NCBI RefSeq assembly: GCF_001949145.1
Contig: NW_019091412.1
Location: forward strand, 1,221,623 to 1,285,622
Source: Acanthaster planci
Lineage: Eukaryota > Echinodermata > Asteroidea > Valvatida > Acanthasteridae
Direction: 5' to 3'
Length of the DNA: 64,000 nt
Shown here: piece by piece, positions 24,701 through 36,000 of the stretch
Layout of the letters: every line of letters starts with the position of its first letter
How positions within the stretch are numbered: position 1 is the first letter of the stretch
The notes under the pieces: model-generated
The model's database searches: none
What the model was told of the DNA's origin: nothing
The model's input: the letters and a program-made list of their open reading frames with translations, nothing else
Position numbers and translations under genes: made by a program

Positions 24701-27700
24701 CTTCAAAAAATTCTTTGAAATTAATATACAGATATTTTATCCAAAAATAAAACATCTTTATATATCATCACAATAATGTGTGTAAAAGACCATACAACTT
24801 TTATTGCCTATCTTGAACGTTTTCTCACCTTCTCATTCTGGTGAAGGTGACATTCACTAGAGCTTTTTCATAACGTGTTCTGGCTGCATTGCCTCCATAC
24901 CCAAGGAATGTTGTGACATACACACGGTAGATGTGCTCTGTCTTGTGAACATCGCAACCAAGGTTGAACTCAGCCAGCATACCTTTAGCTACATCTTCCT
25001 GGGAAAGAGAACCATTAAGAGGTCATTTTAGGGCAATTCAGCATCAAGCTATCAAGCAAAAGTCATATTTTCACTCATGAGAAATTTCATATTAAGGCTT
25101 TAACTTTATGGCATCTATAGGCTACCATAACAAAACTCATAAATTAGCAGGAAAAGCAAATTTTGTTAACAAGGAATGAAGAAATGAAGAATACTTCATG
25201 ACTACGAAATATTACAGAGTGGAATAATGATGATAAAAAGTAACAGGCATTCCACTCTTGTGCATTATGGCATTATGGTTAATACTTCACAAAACTGAAT
25301 TTCGTATTTTCTTTGCCAACATCGATGCAAACGCTGAGTGTTAGCATTCAAACCAGGCTGGTTAGCAGGTGAGGCAGTTAGAGGCAGTTAGAGAAAGGAT
25401 CAACCAAAACTGGATTTATTGACAACACCTGAGGACCCGACTGGTCGAAGCTTACGGTGTGTGGAACTTCAAAGGCAATTTGGGCGGAGCCTCCTCCCAT
25501 ATCTAGGATTCCTACGGTGCGTTTACGAAGCACAGAAACTATACCATTCTCCCCAGTGACATCGACTTCAACCATGGCATCATCTGGGTAAATGAAAACA
25601 TAAAGCAATAGTCAGATGAATAGACGATTTCTCGGGAGTACATATGCAGTTCAGATGAGCCTCTCATCTTATAACACTTATCAGAATCTACAATTTTGGC
25701 TGGAATAGCAAGAAGTAAAACTCAGAGTAAAGTTCTTTCATTTAAGACTTGATGTACTAATTGCTTAAAGTCCAGCATTCATAAAATACAAAGAATGCAC
25801 CATTGGTTACCTTTCTGATAGAAATAAGTGTACTCCATGTTGAAAAAATGGCCCCAGATTTAAAGCAAAACTTGTCCACTTTAACATTTCAATAGAAGGG
25901 ATTTATAAATATAAATTTATATTTATAAATCCAGTCATGGAATAATGGAATACATACTATCATCAGCATGATCAAATCTTCCCAGCACGTAGTTGATTCC
26001 AATCCATGCATACACTCCCTCTTGTTTACCACTGATCACCTCCACCTGCGTGTCTGAAAACAGGAAGTTGTAGTCCCGGGGAATGTCTGTCTTTAGATCT
26101 TGTAGAATGGCTTCTTGCTTGCTGTAAGATAAGCAATCGAAGCATAAGATATAACATCATAGGATTTCAAAGCTGATTTGAATTACCCCTCCCAGATATA
26201 ATAAAATCCACCAGGTCTTGTAGGATTTTGCAGGATTTAGGAATGTGCAACCAAGCCACTATCTTATAAACCTCCCAAAATGACTTGAAAGGAGTTTTGG
26301 ATTCTGTAACTTTCCGTTGGTGAATATTGAGACAATTCTGTTCAACTTTCTTTTAAAATTTGTAAGGCTAAATTTGAATGAAGTCAGGTGCTTATGATCC
26401 AAACAACTAACAACCTGAGGGTTGTATTCAAGAGAAGTGAATACCTGAGTGGTAGCATCCTCATGCCAGCTGTTGCCAAGATGTAAAGTGGAGACTCAGG
26501 ATGCTTAGCTCTGGGAATATGACTGGCTGCATAGTCCAGTAATGGCTTCAGATAATCACTGGCTTCGGAAGGATTGTTGGCCATAGTGGCAAGACCTGTG
26601 GAATAAAATCACATTTGTCATCATCAGCAAACAACAACGTCAGATTAATTATATCTTCTTCTAAGAGATACAAATGTTCAATGGAAAATGTACACAACAT
26701 CTGAGAAATCAAGACTGGGCAATTCCTGACTTTTGAGTTACTTAAAAACAATATATACTCTGTCACATGTATACCTGGCTTGATTTTCATGACCACTGGT
26801 TTCCTTCGTTTGTCTCTCATTTGATGTATCCTGAGGAGTTTGTTGGTGTCTCCAACATGCCTGGGCCAAAAATATACATAGACTCTTGTGCCACTACTAC
26901 CAGCATCAATCACGACCCCGTAGTATAAATTCTCATCTTTGGTATCTGTGACCTCAAGCAGTTCATACTTATTGATGAGGTCATTCAAGGGGTCATGTAT
27001 GACTGGGGGCATTTCAACCTCCAGGTAGAAGATAAAGATAAGTCCAATGAGAGTCAGAGCAAAAATGAGAAAGGCTGTACGTCGAAGGATGCTGCTGTTG
27101 AGACGGAAGTTGATGTGCCATGATGCAGGAAGACGTAGGCAGATTGCCTTCCATCTGAGGAAAACGACAACAGATCAATGTGATGAAATCTTTTCTAGAA
27201 CGCCCCATGAAAACAGTTATATTGTTGAAATTCAAATCCGTCAGTGTGACCAGTAACTCATAATCCTGTGCAAATGCATAAACTTTGATTGATCAGCATG
27301 AAAAAAAATAAATAAACAGAGAAATAAATCAAATAGCAAATCAACAATTTTAACATACTTTCAATGACAATTTGGCCTGTATATATGGGGTGCAGATGGC
27401 ATATTGAAAATACAATGGACTGAAGATTTTAAAAGCCAAATTAGGATACTGATTCAAAATCTGGACAATGAAAGTGGTTTGATGAATTCCACTTAACGAG
27501 CAAACATAAGTCTAGTTTATGCCCAGATCTGATGATTATTGGATTACTTACACTCAGCAACTTATAATGGAATCCTTCATAAATTAGTCACAATTAATTA
27601 TTGCGATAGACAAGTAGAAGCAACAATATTAACGACAGGTTTTATTTGAAAAATGTAACAAATTTACATGTATTCCTATATCCCTACGTTGATGTCCCAA

Positions 27701-27984
27701 AGTTATAAAATTCCCCAGCTAAACCACTAAGATAAATTTCCTGTGCACTGTTTGGAAAGTTATACCTAACAATCTACATTTGAAAAGAGTTCCACAAACG
27801 GACACAACTGGACATGCTGCGCAGCTGTGGTGTGACTAACTTAGTCTGACATTGTGCTTAACCATTTTCCCTGCTAAATTTGACTTTTAAGGACATTTAA
27901 TCATTTTCTGATGGCTTATAAACCACTGGATGGGAAAATATGAACTCTCACCCTACGTTTTGTTATTTACCGATGCAATGGCAT
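21755..27984 (-). CDS. ENTPD4: Ectonucleoside triphosphate diphosphohydrolase 4/7-like (Golgi/lysosomal UDPase)
   Basis: GDA1/CD39 apyrase that cleaves nucleoside di/triphosphates (UDP in the Golgi for ENTPD4) in the organelle lumen. Minus-strand exons: 27984-27971, 27154-26775, 26595-26445, 26121-25958, 25583-25429, 24998-24829, 24675-24345, 24102-24020, 22627-22466 and 22004-21755. Every phase matches; the total is about 619 residues (human ENTPD4 616). N-terminal CLRLPASWH parallels human CLFPASWH and is followed by a transmembrane helix (FLIFALTLIGLIFIFYL). Apyrase regions seen: VVIDAGSSGTRVYVYFWPRH (ACR1), ATAGMRML (ACR2), GVYAWIGINYVLGRF (ACR3) and GILDMGGGSAQIAFEV (ACR4). Near the C-terminus are DKEVQWTLGAIL and a second transmembrane helix (ISCFIVVCIFIFLYL). 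The first coding exon supplies only MPLHR (14 nt); an upstream in-frame ATG 21 nt earlier is possible. ENTPD4 and ENTPD7 are vertebrate paralogues and this looks pre-duplicate. One donor is weak (AG|GTGTTG at 25428). Confidence 0.93.
22155..22395. repeat. MITE-like element with ~45-bp terminal inverted repeats in ENTPD4/7 last intron
   Basis: The left end (AGGCCGTTTTCCAATACTC, then GGCTCCGTCTCAGGCTTC) matches the reverse complement of the right end (AGGCTGTTTTCCAGTACTC, then GTCTCCGTCTCAGGCTTC). A TA dinucleotide sits at each outer edge, which may be a target duplication. The interior of about 145 bp has no reading frame. The element lies wholly inside the intron 22005-22465. Confidence 0.75.
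25899..25932. repeat. Perfect 34-bp palindrome in ENTPD4/7 intron
   Basis: GG + ATTTATAAAT + ATAAATTTAT + ATTTATAAAT + CC: each 10-mer is itself palindromic, so the whole equals its reverse complement. On the transcribed (minus) strand it begins 24 bases after the splice donor of the exon that ends at 25958. Confidence 0.95.
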
Positions 27985-28571
27985 GCATTTTTGTATGTCA
28001 TGCATTCTGCATACATGATTAGCAAATACTGAAAAAGCCTGATACTTAGTGACATTGATATGACAAAGGCAGAAGGCGGACAAGTTAGGCCTAGTGCAAA
28101 AACTTGGCACCAGTGTGACATACCTAGCCATCTATAACTTGCACACGCTACAAACAAAACACATCAACAATAGTCTTGAGTCTGACGTTGTTTCTCTCCC
28201 AAAATTCGCAGCCAAAAGTCCTTCTGAAATAGCCATTCCACGTCAAATTTGGAACAGCTGTTCGCGTTCAGTGATAACACCGGTACGTGAAAACGCGGAC
28301 AATATATGGTCTGGAACTTGCACCGTTTCTTCCTCAAAATTTTAAGAGCTTGAGCAGGGCACCAGACGGTAAATCTAGATTGGATCATTTTGACACGTGT
28401 CACTTTCTTTCAAGAAGAGCTGTAACAAAGTCGCAAACTACAAAAAAGATCTTAGCTTAAAATAAGATGTCCATTGGAATGTTCAGAGTGGCAATGGGAG
28501 CATAATTTAATTTTTTTTGCAATTCTACCCATTTTATTTCCAGGTCATTAACCTATCAGTAAACAATCAAG
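27985..28571. promoter_or_regulatory. Divergent ENTPD4/7 - BNIP1 promoter region
   Basis: About 590 bp separate the two start codons, which lie head to head. The BNIP1 start codon sits inside AAGATGGCGGC (28569-28579), the consensus for YY1, which often overlaps the ATG of TATA-less animal genes. No TATA box is evident. The ENTPD4/7 5'UTR must occupy part of the left side. Sharing of the promoter is inferred from the spacing. Confidence 0.5.
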
Positions 28572-31007
28572 ATGGCGGCCGACATAACTGATGCCCGAAA
28601 TGTAGCGAAAGAAATCATTGCATACGACTTAAAAATCAACGGTCTTATTCAGGTAATTTCTAGAATTTCGGTTGGAGTGTCGAGGTATTGCAATGGAGCT
28701 GTTGAAATTAGAATCGATTGTGTATATCATTGTCAGGTTTTAAAAATCGAACGGCTGGTTTGAACCAACATGCGTGACCAATGTTTAGACGTTACACATT
28801 TTTCAACTTCGCCTTGTAAGATACGACGTGTGAGGGCGCACTTCAACTTTTGTGGATGCCCTGGTGTTGTCCTGGAGCCTAGTGTAAAGCGAAATTAACT
28901 CTTCAAATAAATATCTTGTATTTTTTGTTATTGCTTAATTTGCTTTTGATTAATAAAACAAGCAGACAGGTTTATTGATGTCCTAAACACTTTGACATGG
29001 TTAGCTTTATAATCATGGCCCCTGTTCTCCCAGTCAAGATCCCTAGAGGATGTTTCAGGAGGAAACTAACCATGTACCAAGTAGGGCCTAAGTTAGCCCC
29101 ACTAGTGTGGCACGAACTATCACTCCCGATCTATCCCAAGGATGGATCGGGAGTGAGAGTCCGTGCTACACTAGTGGGGCTAGGCCTAAGTAAAGTACAT
29201 GTACCTGGCCATATTCTTGCAGTCGGCATGACATCGGTCTTAACTGGACTTCAGTGGCGGCGAAGTGGCAAATTTACCCTTTGAGCTATTCCATTATGTA
29301 CAGAAGTTTAAGGATGTCCGTCTGCGAGAATGCAGCTGACCATGCCCAGTCAATTCTGATAACATGTACAGTGTACATATTGACTCTGACGAGTTACTCC
29401 ATGGAGGAAGACGGAATAGACTACCCCAAGTTGAAATAGAACTCGTATGGGAAATTTCTTCCAACAAAATATGCATGCATATATAGAATACATACAATAT
29501 ATTTGACTTTTTTCTCCCAGGATATCAGAAGCAATTGTCATTCTCTTCAAGATATGAATCTGGTGAACCAAAAGATAGAGGAACAAATGAAAAGAACACA
29601 AAACAGAATTCAGGTAATATTAGTAAACACTTGCTAAGTTGGAAATGACATCAGTGGCGAATAGTTGCTATGATAATGGTTACTTGTTATCGTTTCCTGT
29701 AATGTAGTTAAAAATTTATTTTAGATGGAGAGCATGGAGAAAATGTAGAAGTATTGGGATTTCTGCGCCAAACTAAAACCTTTGCCTGATTGTTTTAGAA
29801 TAGTATTCATTTGAACAACATTGTATATCCGTTTTATTTACTAAATTTTATTTAATTTTTGAAGGATTTGGAACGGATTGCAAATGAACAAGACAAAGAA
29901 ACAGACAGACTAGACATTCTCAAAGATGTGGAAAATTTCCGGAAACAATTGTCAAGGTAATTAAGGGGTTGCTTTTTAAGTAATTTTGTTTCCCAAGAAA
30001 CATGAGAAAAATCAGAACTATCAAATATTGAAATGACGAACATTTACAAATTATTTTCTGAAAATTTCTATCAACTGTTGGTCAGTCAGTTGAGAGTATC
30101 AGTTTTCACTCTCCTGTCATATCCTCTCTTTTGTACTTGTGCATGTATTCTCTCATTTGAATATTGTTCTCTTATTGTAGTACACAGACATCTGTTAGAA
30201 AAGCCAAATTATCCTGCAAAATGGCCATTGACAGACAGGAGAGGGCGAGCTTGCTACAAGGTGGTACAGATCCTGACTTAAGGAAAAGGTTGACATATTT
30301 ATATTTTTAGATTTTTAAAGTTCCATTTCAGTTTAGGTTCAACCATTATTCTGCACCTTCCTTGTTTATTTAGGTGTTTAAAGTAAACATCGATTTCCTG
30401 TTTTTCTTTTATTTCTGTCTGCTAACAGAATGAATAAAGAGAGTTTAGCCAAGACAGCTGGCAGCATCACAGATAATTTGATGAGTCTAAATAGGATGAT
30501 GGCAGCCAACGTTACACAGAGTACTCTGACCAATCAAGTGCTAGGTACAGACCTCAGTTATCATAAGTGTGTTGAATAGTCAAGCTCTTCCAGCCAATCC
30601 TAAACCTGTATGCAATTTTTTTGAATATCACAAATCTGAAGCCACTTTGCTTTGGGGTAAGTATGTCATGGGCACCGTGTCATGCTTTTTAATTCAGACA
30701 CTATTGCTGTTTCAAATCACACACAAATTGAAATTCAGTCTCTTCTTACTTTTTCCATTCTGTTTCTTTCCTCGCAGGCAACAGTTTTACCAAATAAATC
30801 TATGTTTGTTAACTTGCAGAGAAATCTTCAGCTACGTTGTCCGACACCCACGAGGAATTCAAAGGCATGGGTGGTGTGATTCAGACCAGTCGTAGTTTAC
30901 TGACCAAGTACAACAGACGAGAGCTAACAGACAGGTTACTCATCTTCCTAGGCGTGGCATTATTTCTTGCTACAGTGCTGTATATATTAAAAAAGAGAAT
31001 ATTTTGA
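28572..31007 (+). CDS. BNIP1: Vesicle transport SNARE Sec20 (BNIP1)
   Basis: ER-resident Qb-type SNARE for Golgi-to-ER retrograde fusion; in vertebrates it also has a BH3-like role. Exons: 28572-28652, 29521-29613, 29865-29956, 30181-30288, 30429-30544 and 30820-31007. Phases agree and give 225 residues (human 228). The N-terminal helical region contains IQDLERIANEQDKE (human IQDLEQLAKEQDKE) and KAKLSCKMAIDRQERASLLQG. The Sec20 SNARE/C-terminal block is ESLAKTAGSITDNLMSLNRMMA, then HEEFKGMGGVIQTSRSLLTK and YNRRELTDRLLIFL. A single C-terminal anchor (LIFLGVALFLATVLYIL) is followed by KKRIF. The donor after 30288 is GTTGAC, weaker than the others. Start: first ATG, in YY1/Kozak context. Confidence 0.96.
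29060..29212. repeat. Foldback element with 43-bp stem and 3-nt loop in BNIP1 intron 1
   Basis: 29094-29136 pairs with 29140-29182 at 39 of 43 positions, with loop CAA. The arms begin TAGCCCCACTAGTGT and meet at GATCTATCC/GGATGGATC. Similarity weakly continues outward on both sides (GGGCCTAAG on the left, GGCCTAAG and TACATGTACC on the right). This is the form of a foldback MITE or a very long intronic hairpin. Confidence 0.85.
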
Positions 31008-33087
31008 TAAAGGTTTGGGTGGGGTAAGGGTGAGATGGAACTGATTAGATTTCTTGTTTGGTTAGAATAAGTTATTTGCTAAGAAATTTACTCATGTTTA
31101 ATTCATGTCAGAGCCCTGAAATTGAATGCTGGGTAAATCTTTGTTCTAGCCTATTTTATTGACGTAAAATAGCTTTTCATGGTTAGTAAATGTATGTCCG
31201 TGTGATTTATGCATGCATTTTTAAATGCGAGGTTGCCGTATTGTGATTAGCATTTTTATGTGGTTTCCATGTCTTACCACATGCTACAGGTCACTGAATA
31301 GAAGGTAGAATCCAGTCATTTGACTTGCCAAACCATTTCCTCAAAGTAATGGACAAATTATATTGCATTCAATGAAGATACTGACAGGAAATGACGTAGC
31401 ATCGATATTTTGTGATATGTTATTATTAAAACCTCATTTCTGTCTTTTTTTTGATGGCTTGCTGTCAGGTTGCAATTAGACAAAATGACAACAAAAATGT
31501 GTACCAAATAGGTTTAAACAAGTATCAAATTTAATCATTTCCTAGTACATTATTTTACATATCTAATAGCCACTGTATGTCTAGGTTTCAAACAATTTTT
31601 CAAACATTCAACTTGTACTGATAACAGCAAATCCAACTTTTCTCACACACCACCATCACAGGGATAAGATTCAATCGTCTTCTGTTCTTTCGAACCTTTT
31701 TACACAGTGATCCAAAACAATTGGAACCAGGTGATTTGGTGTTTATTTGTATTTGCTTCAAGTTATTTACATGGTTTTTTGTTCCAACACAATGGAAGAT
31801 TACAAACAAGACAAAATTGTTTTTCACTTACTACAAAAATTTGGAAACATACAGGAACTGCCCAAAACCATGTCCTGTGTGCCTAGTACTGTCATCCAAG
31901 CAAAAAAAATGGATTTCATTTTTGGCAACAAATCGATGGTTCTCAGAATAAAATAGATCACACATGTACTTTGTATTCTAAAGGAAAGGTAAACAGTTGT
32001 GATAGTCTCCCATGCCAAACTACAAATGACAAAACCCCATGGCTGCATGAAAGATGCAGTACTTACACATCAATATGCACCAACAATTTCTGAATTTGCT
32101 CATGATTCAGCCTTGACCAGGGTAAAAAACAGAAAGTAATCTGAATAAACATTGTTGACAATCACTGAAAACAGAAGCTGAAATCTACGAGAGAGAATGA
32201 CCACCCAGCTTCATCCAATGTGGTTTCAGTCATTTTTAGATGCCTTGTCTTTTATTTAAAGCACAACTTTGAAATCGACTGTTGGAACAAACTTTTCCAC
32301 AATAAGACTGATGCAACATTTGAATTCTTCCTAACTGCCAAAGTACAGAAAAGCCAAGTACTACTGTCTCATTTTAAAAAAATTCTTGAACACAACTTTA
32401 CAGATTCAGGACAAATAAATGAACCTGAACATAAAAAACCATATCGTTAAAAACCTCCTCCCCCCAAAAAAATAATACAAACACCAAACTGAAAACGTAA
32501 CAATAACCAAGAGCAGATATTAAGTGCACTGTGAATATTAAGCTCAAAAGCTAAGGGGGAGAATTTTATTTCTAATAAATCTTGTTTAATATGTAAGAAC
32601 GTTCCTGAACTGCTTGCAACACATAAACTTAATTGAGCTGGAGAAGGAGCTTGGGACAACCACAGCCCAACTTCACCAACTCATGATCTGTATGGCACAG
32701 GCATCTCTGAACTTGAGAGGATGACATTTCAATGAGTATGACCCCAGCTGAGATGCATCATGTACTAGTCTACCAGTGAGGTTCTAGGTATTAAGACAAC
32801 CATACTTTGGAAACCTTGAGGGAAACTAGTAAGGCCTTTTGACATTTGTGAATACAACCACAACAAAAATGTAACATGGTATTTATTACTCTTCTCAAGG
32901 ATGTCATTCATGATATTTCGGGTTGTGCTACACTTCTGATCTCAGTTTATTTTAAAAACAAAATCATTTCTAATACCACCTATTTTCACCGACACACTAG
33001 TACAATCATCAATTATGGCAAATGTATTTCATCTATTTCAAATTTTTACCACGTTAAAAAATTCTTTTAAAATTCCTTCTGACGCTG
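31008..33087. other. Convergent 3'UTRs of BNIP1 (+) and NSD (-)
   Basis: No coding segment. On the minus strand AATAAA occurs about 203 nt after the NSD stop (rc of about 32880-32885) and again near 32565, 32252 and 31741. For BNIP1 only an ATTAAA variant near 31427 is seen. Whether the two UTRs overlap cannot be decided from sequence. Confidence 0.5.
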
Positions 33088-36000
33088 CTATGTGGATTGG
33101 GGAGGCTCAATAGGTTGTCTGTTTTTACTTTTGCTCCCTTTTGGACCAGACTTAGGAACTGCAGTTGCGGTGGAAGCTTTGTCTTGGCCCTTCTTTGTGC
33201 GTCTAGTTTTTTTCTCTTGGAAATCCTCATCAATCACTAGCTCTGCCTCACTATCCTCCAAGAGGAAACCCAGATCTTCTGGTGACTCAGCCTCCTGTGG
33301 AGGTAAACTGTTTGTTACTGTAGCATCTGACAGGGTCTTGGATTGCTTCAATTTCTTGGCTTTCCTCTTGGTAGCAGCTTCCTCCTTAGTACTTTTCTTG
33401 GTTCTATTCCTCCGCTTCTTTACTTTGTTTTTATCAATATTTCCAGCCTCTGTAATTTCCTGGGTCTTTTCTTGTCGTTTTTCTTTCTTGCGCTCTTTCC
33501 GTTTCTCCTTCAGTTTCAATTTCTCTTTCTTCTGCATCTTCTTCTCTTTCCTGGCCAGTTTTTCCTCTTGGTTCTTCCGTCTTTCTTCTTCCTCTTCCTC
33601 CTTCTGTTTCTTCTCAATCTCTCTCAACTCTTCCTTGAGCCTCCGTTGCATCATCAGCTGTTCACGATCTTCATCATCATGATCTTTGCACAGTCTCATC
33701 TCGTTGTAGACAGCGATGTTACCCTCTGAGTGGCCATTGCAGTAGGAGTTGGGGCACTCATCGCACAGTTGCGTTGCCAACTTGCCACACTCGTCACAGT
33801 GATGCCATGGACAAATCCATTTTCCTAGGTGGGGGTTTATCAAAAAAGAGACATTGGGGCCAAGTTCCAGTCAAAACTTTGACTCCAAATTATTACTGTG
33901 TAACACTCATCTCTAGAGATAGAAAGGCATCAATTCCCATTTGCCATCTGTCAAAAACTTGTCTCGGCTTAACATTATCATAATACCAAGCACTGTTGGA
34001 TAGATTTTCATATGAGACCAAGATAATAACAGATCTTGACTACTAGTTTCACTGATCAACATAGTTTTTCTGCATGATTTTGGGTCTTACCGTGTGGTGG
34101 TTTGGCAAGTTTCAAGCATCCTAAACAGTAGGCTTTAGGACAGTTCTTATGATCACACATGACAAGTTCTCCTCCTTCACCACATCGGAAGCAGACATCG
34201 TCATGGTTCACCTTGACAACCATCTTCATCTTGCGTTTCCGTCGTTTCAGTTTTTTTCTATTGGCTGCTTTCTTGTACTTCTCAGCTACTGCTTCAGCTG
34301 ATGCAGTCTGAGAAGAAATGACAACTACTTTTACCTATTTTTCCCTTTTAGGAAAACACTCTGTAAATGAATGCCAGAGGGTGTCCACATTTCCATTTTA
34401 TCCTTAAATATGCATTCCTAGAAAAGCAGTAGTAGCAATGACTACATTTCTTGTCAATTATTTAGCCTGTTTCTGCTGTTACTGTAAAGAAATTCATTTG
34501 AGTATTTTTTACTTGATTCCAATTTGGTGAGCAGATTTCAATATATGTACACCAGTTTCAAACATTGAATAGTGCACTGACCTTTGGCCTGACCCCAATG
34601 AAGCCACTACAGTTGGGAGCTCCACACTCGCAGCGTTTTTTCTCATTGCCTAGACAGTCCAGGTTGTAGTTGAACGTGAGTTCCGTGTCTGTCAGAAAAG
34701 AAATATGGGGTAAGTAGGAATCAAGCTCTACAACAGTTGACAATGAAATGGCCAGATGGTGCAGGTTCGGACAGGTTATAAGTCAACATTCTATTAACTC
34801 TGCCCAAGTAGATTTGCCATTAAGCAGGTTGTTGCCAGAACTTGAACTCGGTAAAAACTGTGACAGTCAGTTGATCTACACATCACGAAATATCTGTATT
34901 TTCATCATAATGTGTATAACGATAAAATGATACTTAAAAACGTACTGCAAGGAATATCACAGATGGCAAATAATCCAACTCGCGTGTCACCATTCACAGT
35001 CCACTTCTGTGTCTCACAGTTAGGCTGACAACAATGGTTCATAAACCGGGACAAATTTCCTTTTGGCCCCGCATCAATGATGCGATCTTTGTCTAGCGTC
35101 AAGAAGTAGAAATCAGTGATGTTGTTGTCATGTGCTTGACGAATGCGCTCGCGGCATTCCTCTTCATCAACTAGCTCTCCAACATACTCGTTGACAAAAT
35201 CACCCTGGATGTGACATAAAATATCACACATGAAACAGAGGGTTTATCTTGCTGTTTTCTTTCACTGAACTGTTAACGATAATGCATGAGAAATAATCAT
35301 GAAAGGTATGAACTGTTTTCTAGAATTCCGCACCTTCTTAATGTCAACTAGTGACATCAACCCCCAGCCTCGTTTGCTCATCTTCTCCGGTCGAGACTCT
35401 GGGTACTCTCTCTTCTGGAAACGCTGGTTCTGGCATTTATCCCCAGCTGGGCACACAAGAGGGTGACACTCAATCAGGAGGATACGGTTCAGGCAGTCAC
35501 TGTCTTTACCACAAGGGTTTTCACTGGTTGGTTTGCAGTCACATGGCTGGCATTTGCTGATATCAAATGGTGGCATCTGTACACGACCTACAGGTTTGTT
35601 GGTCTATGAGGATGAACAAAGTTTGATGACAGAAGAGTGGTTATAACTATTAATTTGGGTACACTGACCAAACAGACTCTATGTAGCTACTATAGACAGT
35701 ACAGTTTGGTCTAGAGAAACCAAGAAAGGACACATCACATGCAAAGACTACCTAATGCATGCAAATGATGCATACAGCATGCAATCATTTTTTTAAATGA
35801 ATGTGCATGACCAGCGTCAGGAGTGTACACAGCAATGTTACTTAAGCTGACATGATCCTTACTGACTTACCTTGATAAACTTGAATGGTCTTGGCTTCTT
35901 ACTGCTGTTCTCAAGTTCCCTGGCCTCTTTCTGCTCTCGGAAACCCTTCCACTGTTTGTACTTCTCAGCTGCCTCACAGAGAGCTAAGGGATCAGATGGT

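Noticed and set aside
27014-27235. Alternative ENTPD4/7 start (MEGNLP frame)
   Set aside because: It is in a different frame from the CLRLPASWH and transmembrane segment; the ATG is an accident at the acceptor junction.
33092-33729. Long plus-strand frames of 196 and 128 codons, Phe/Leu/Ser-rich
   Set aside because: They are antisense shadows of the Lys/Glu-rich NSD C-terminus; the minus frame has the homology.
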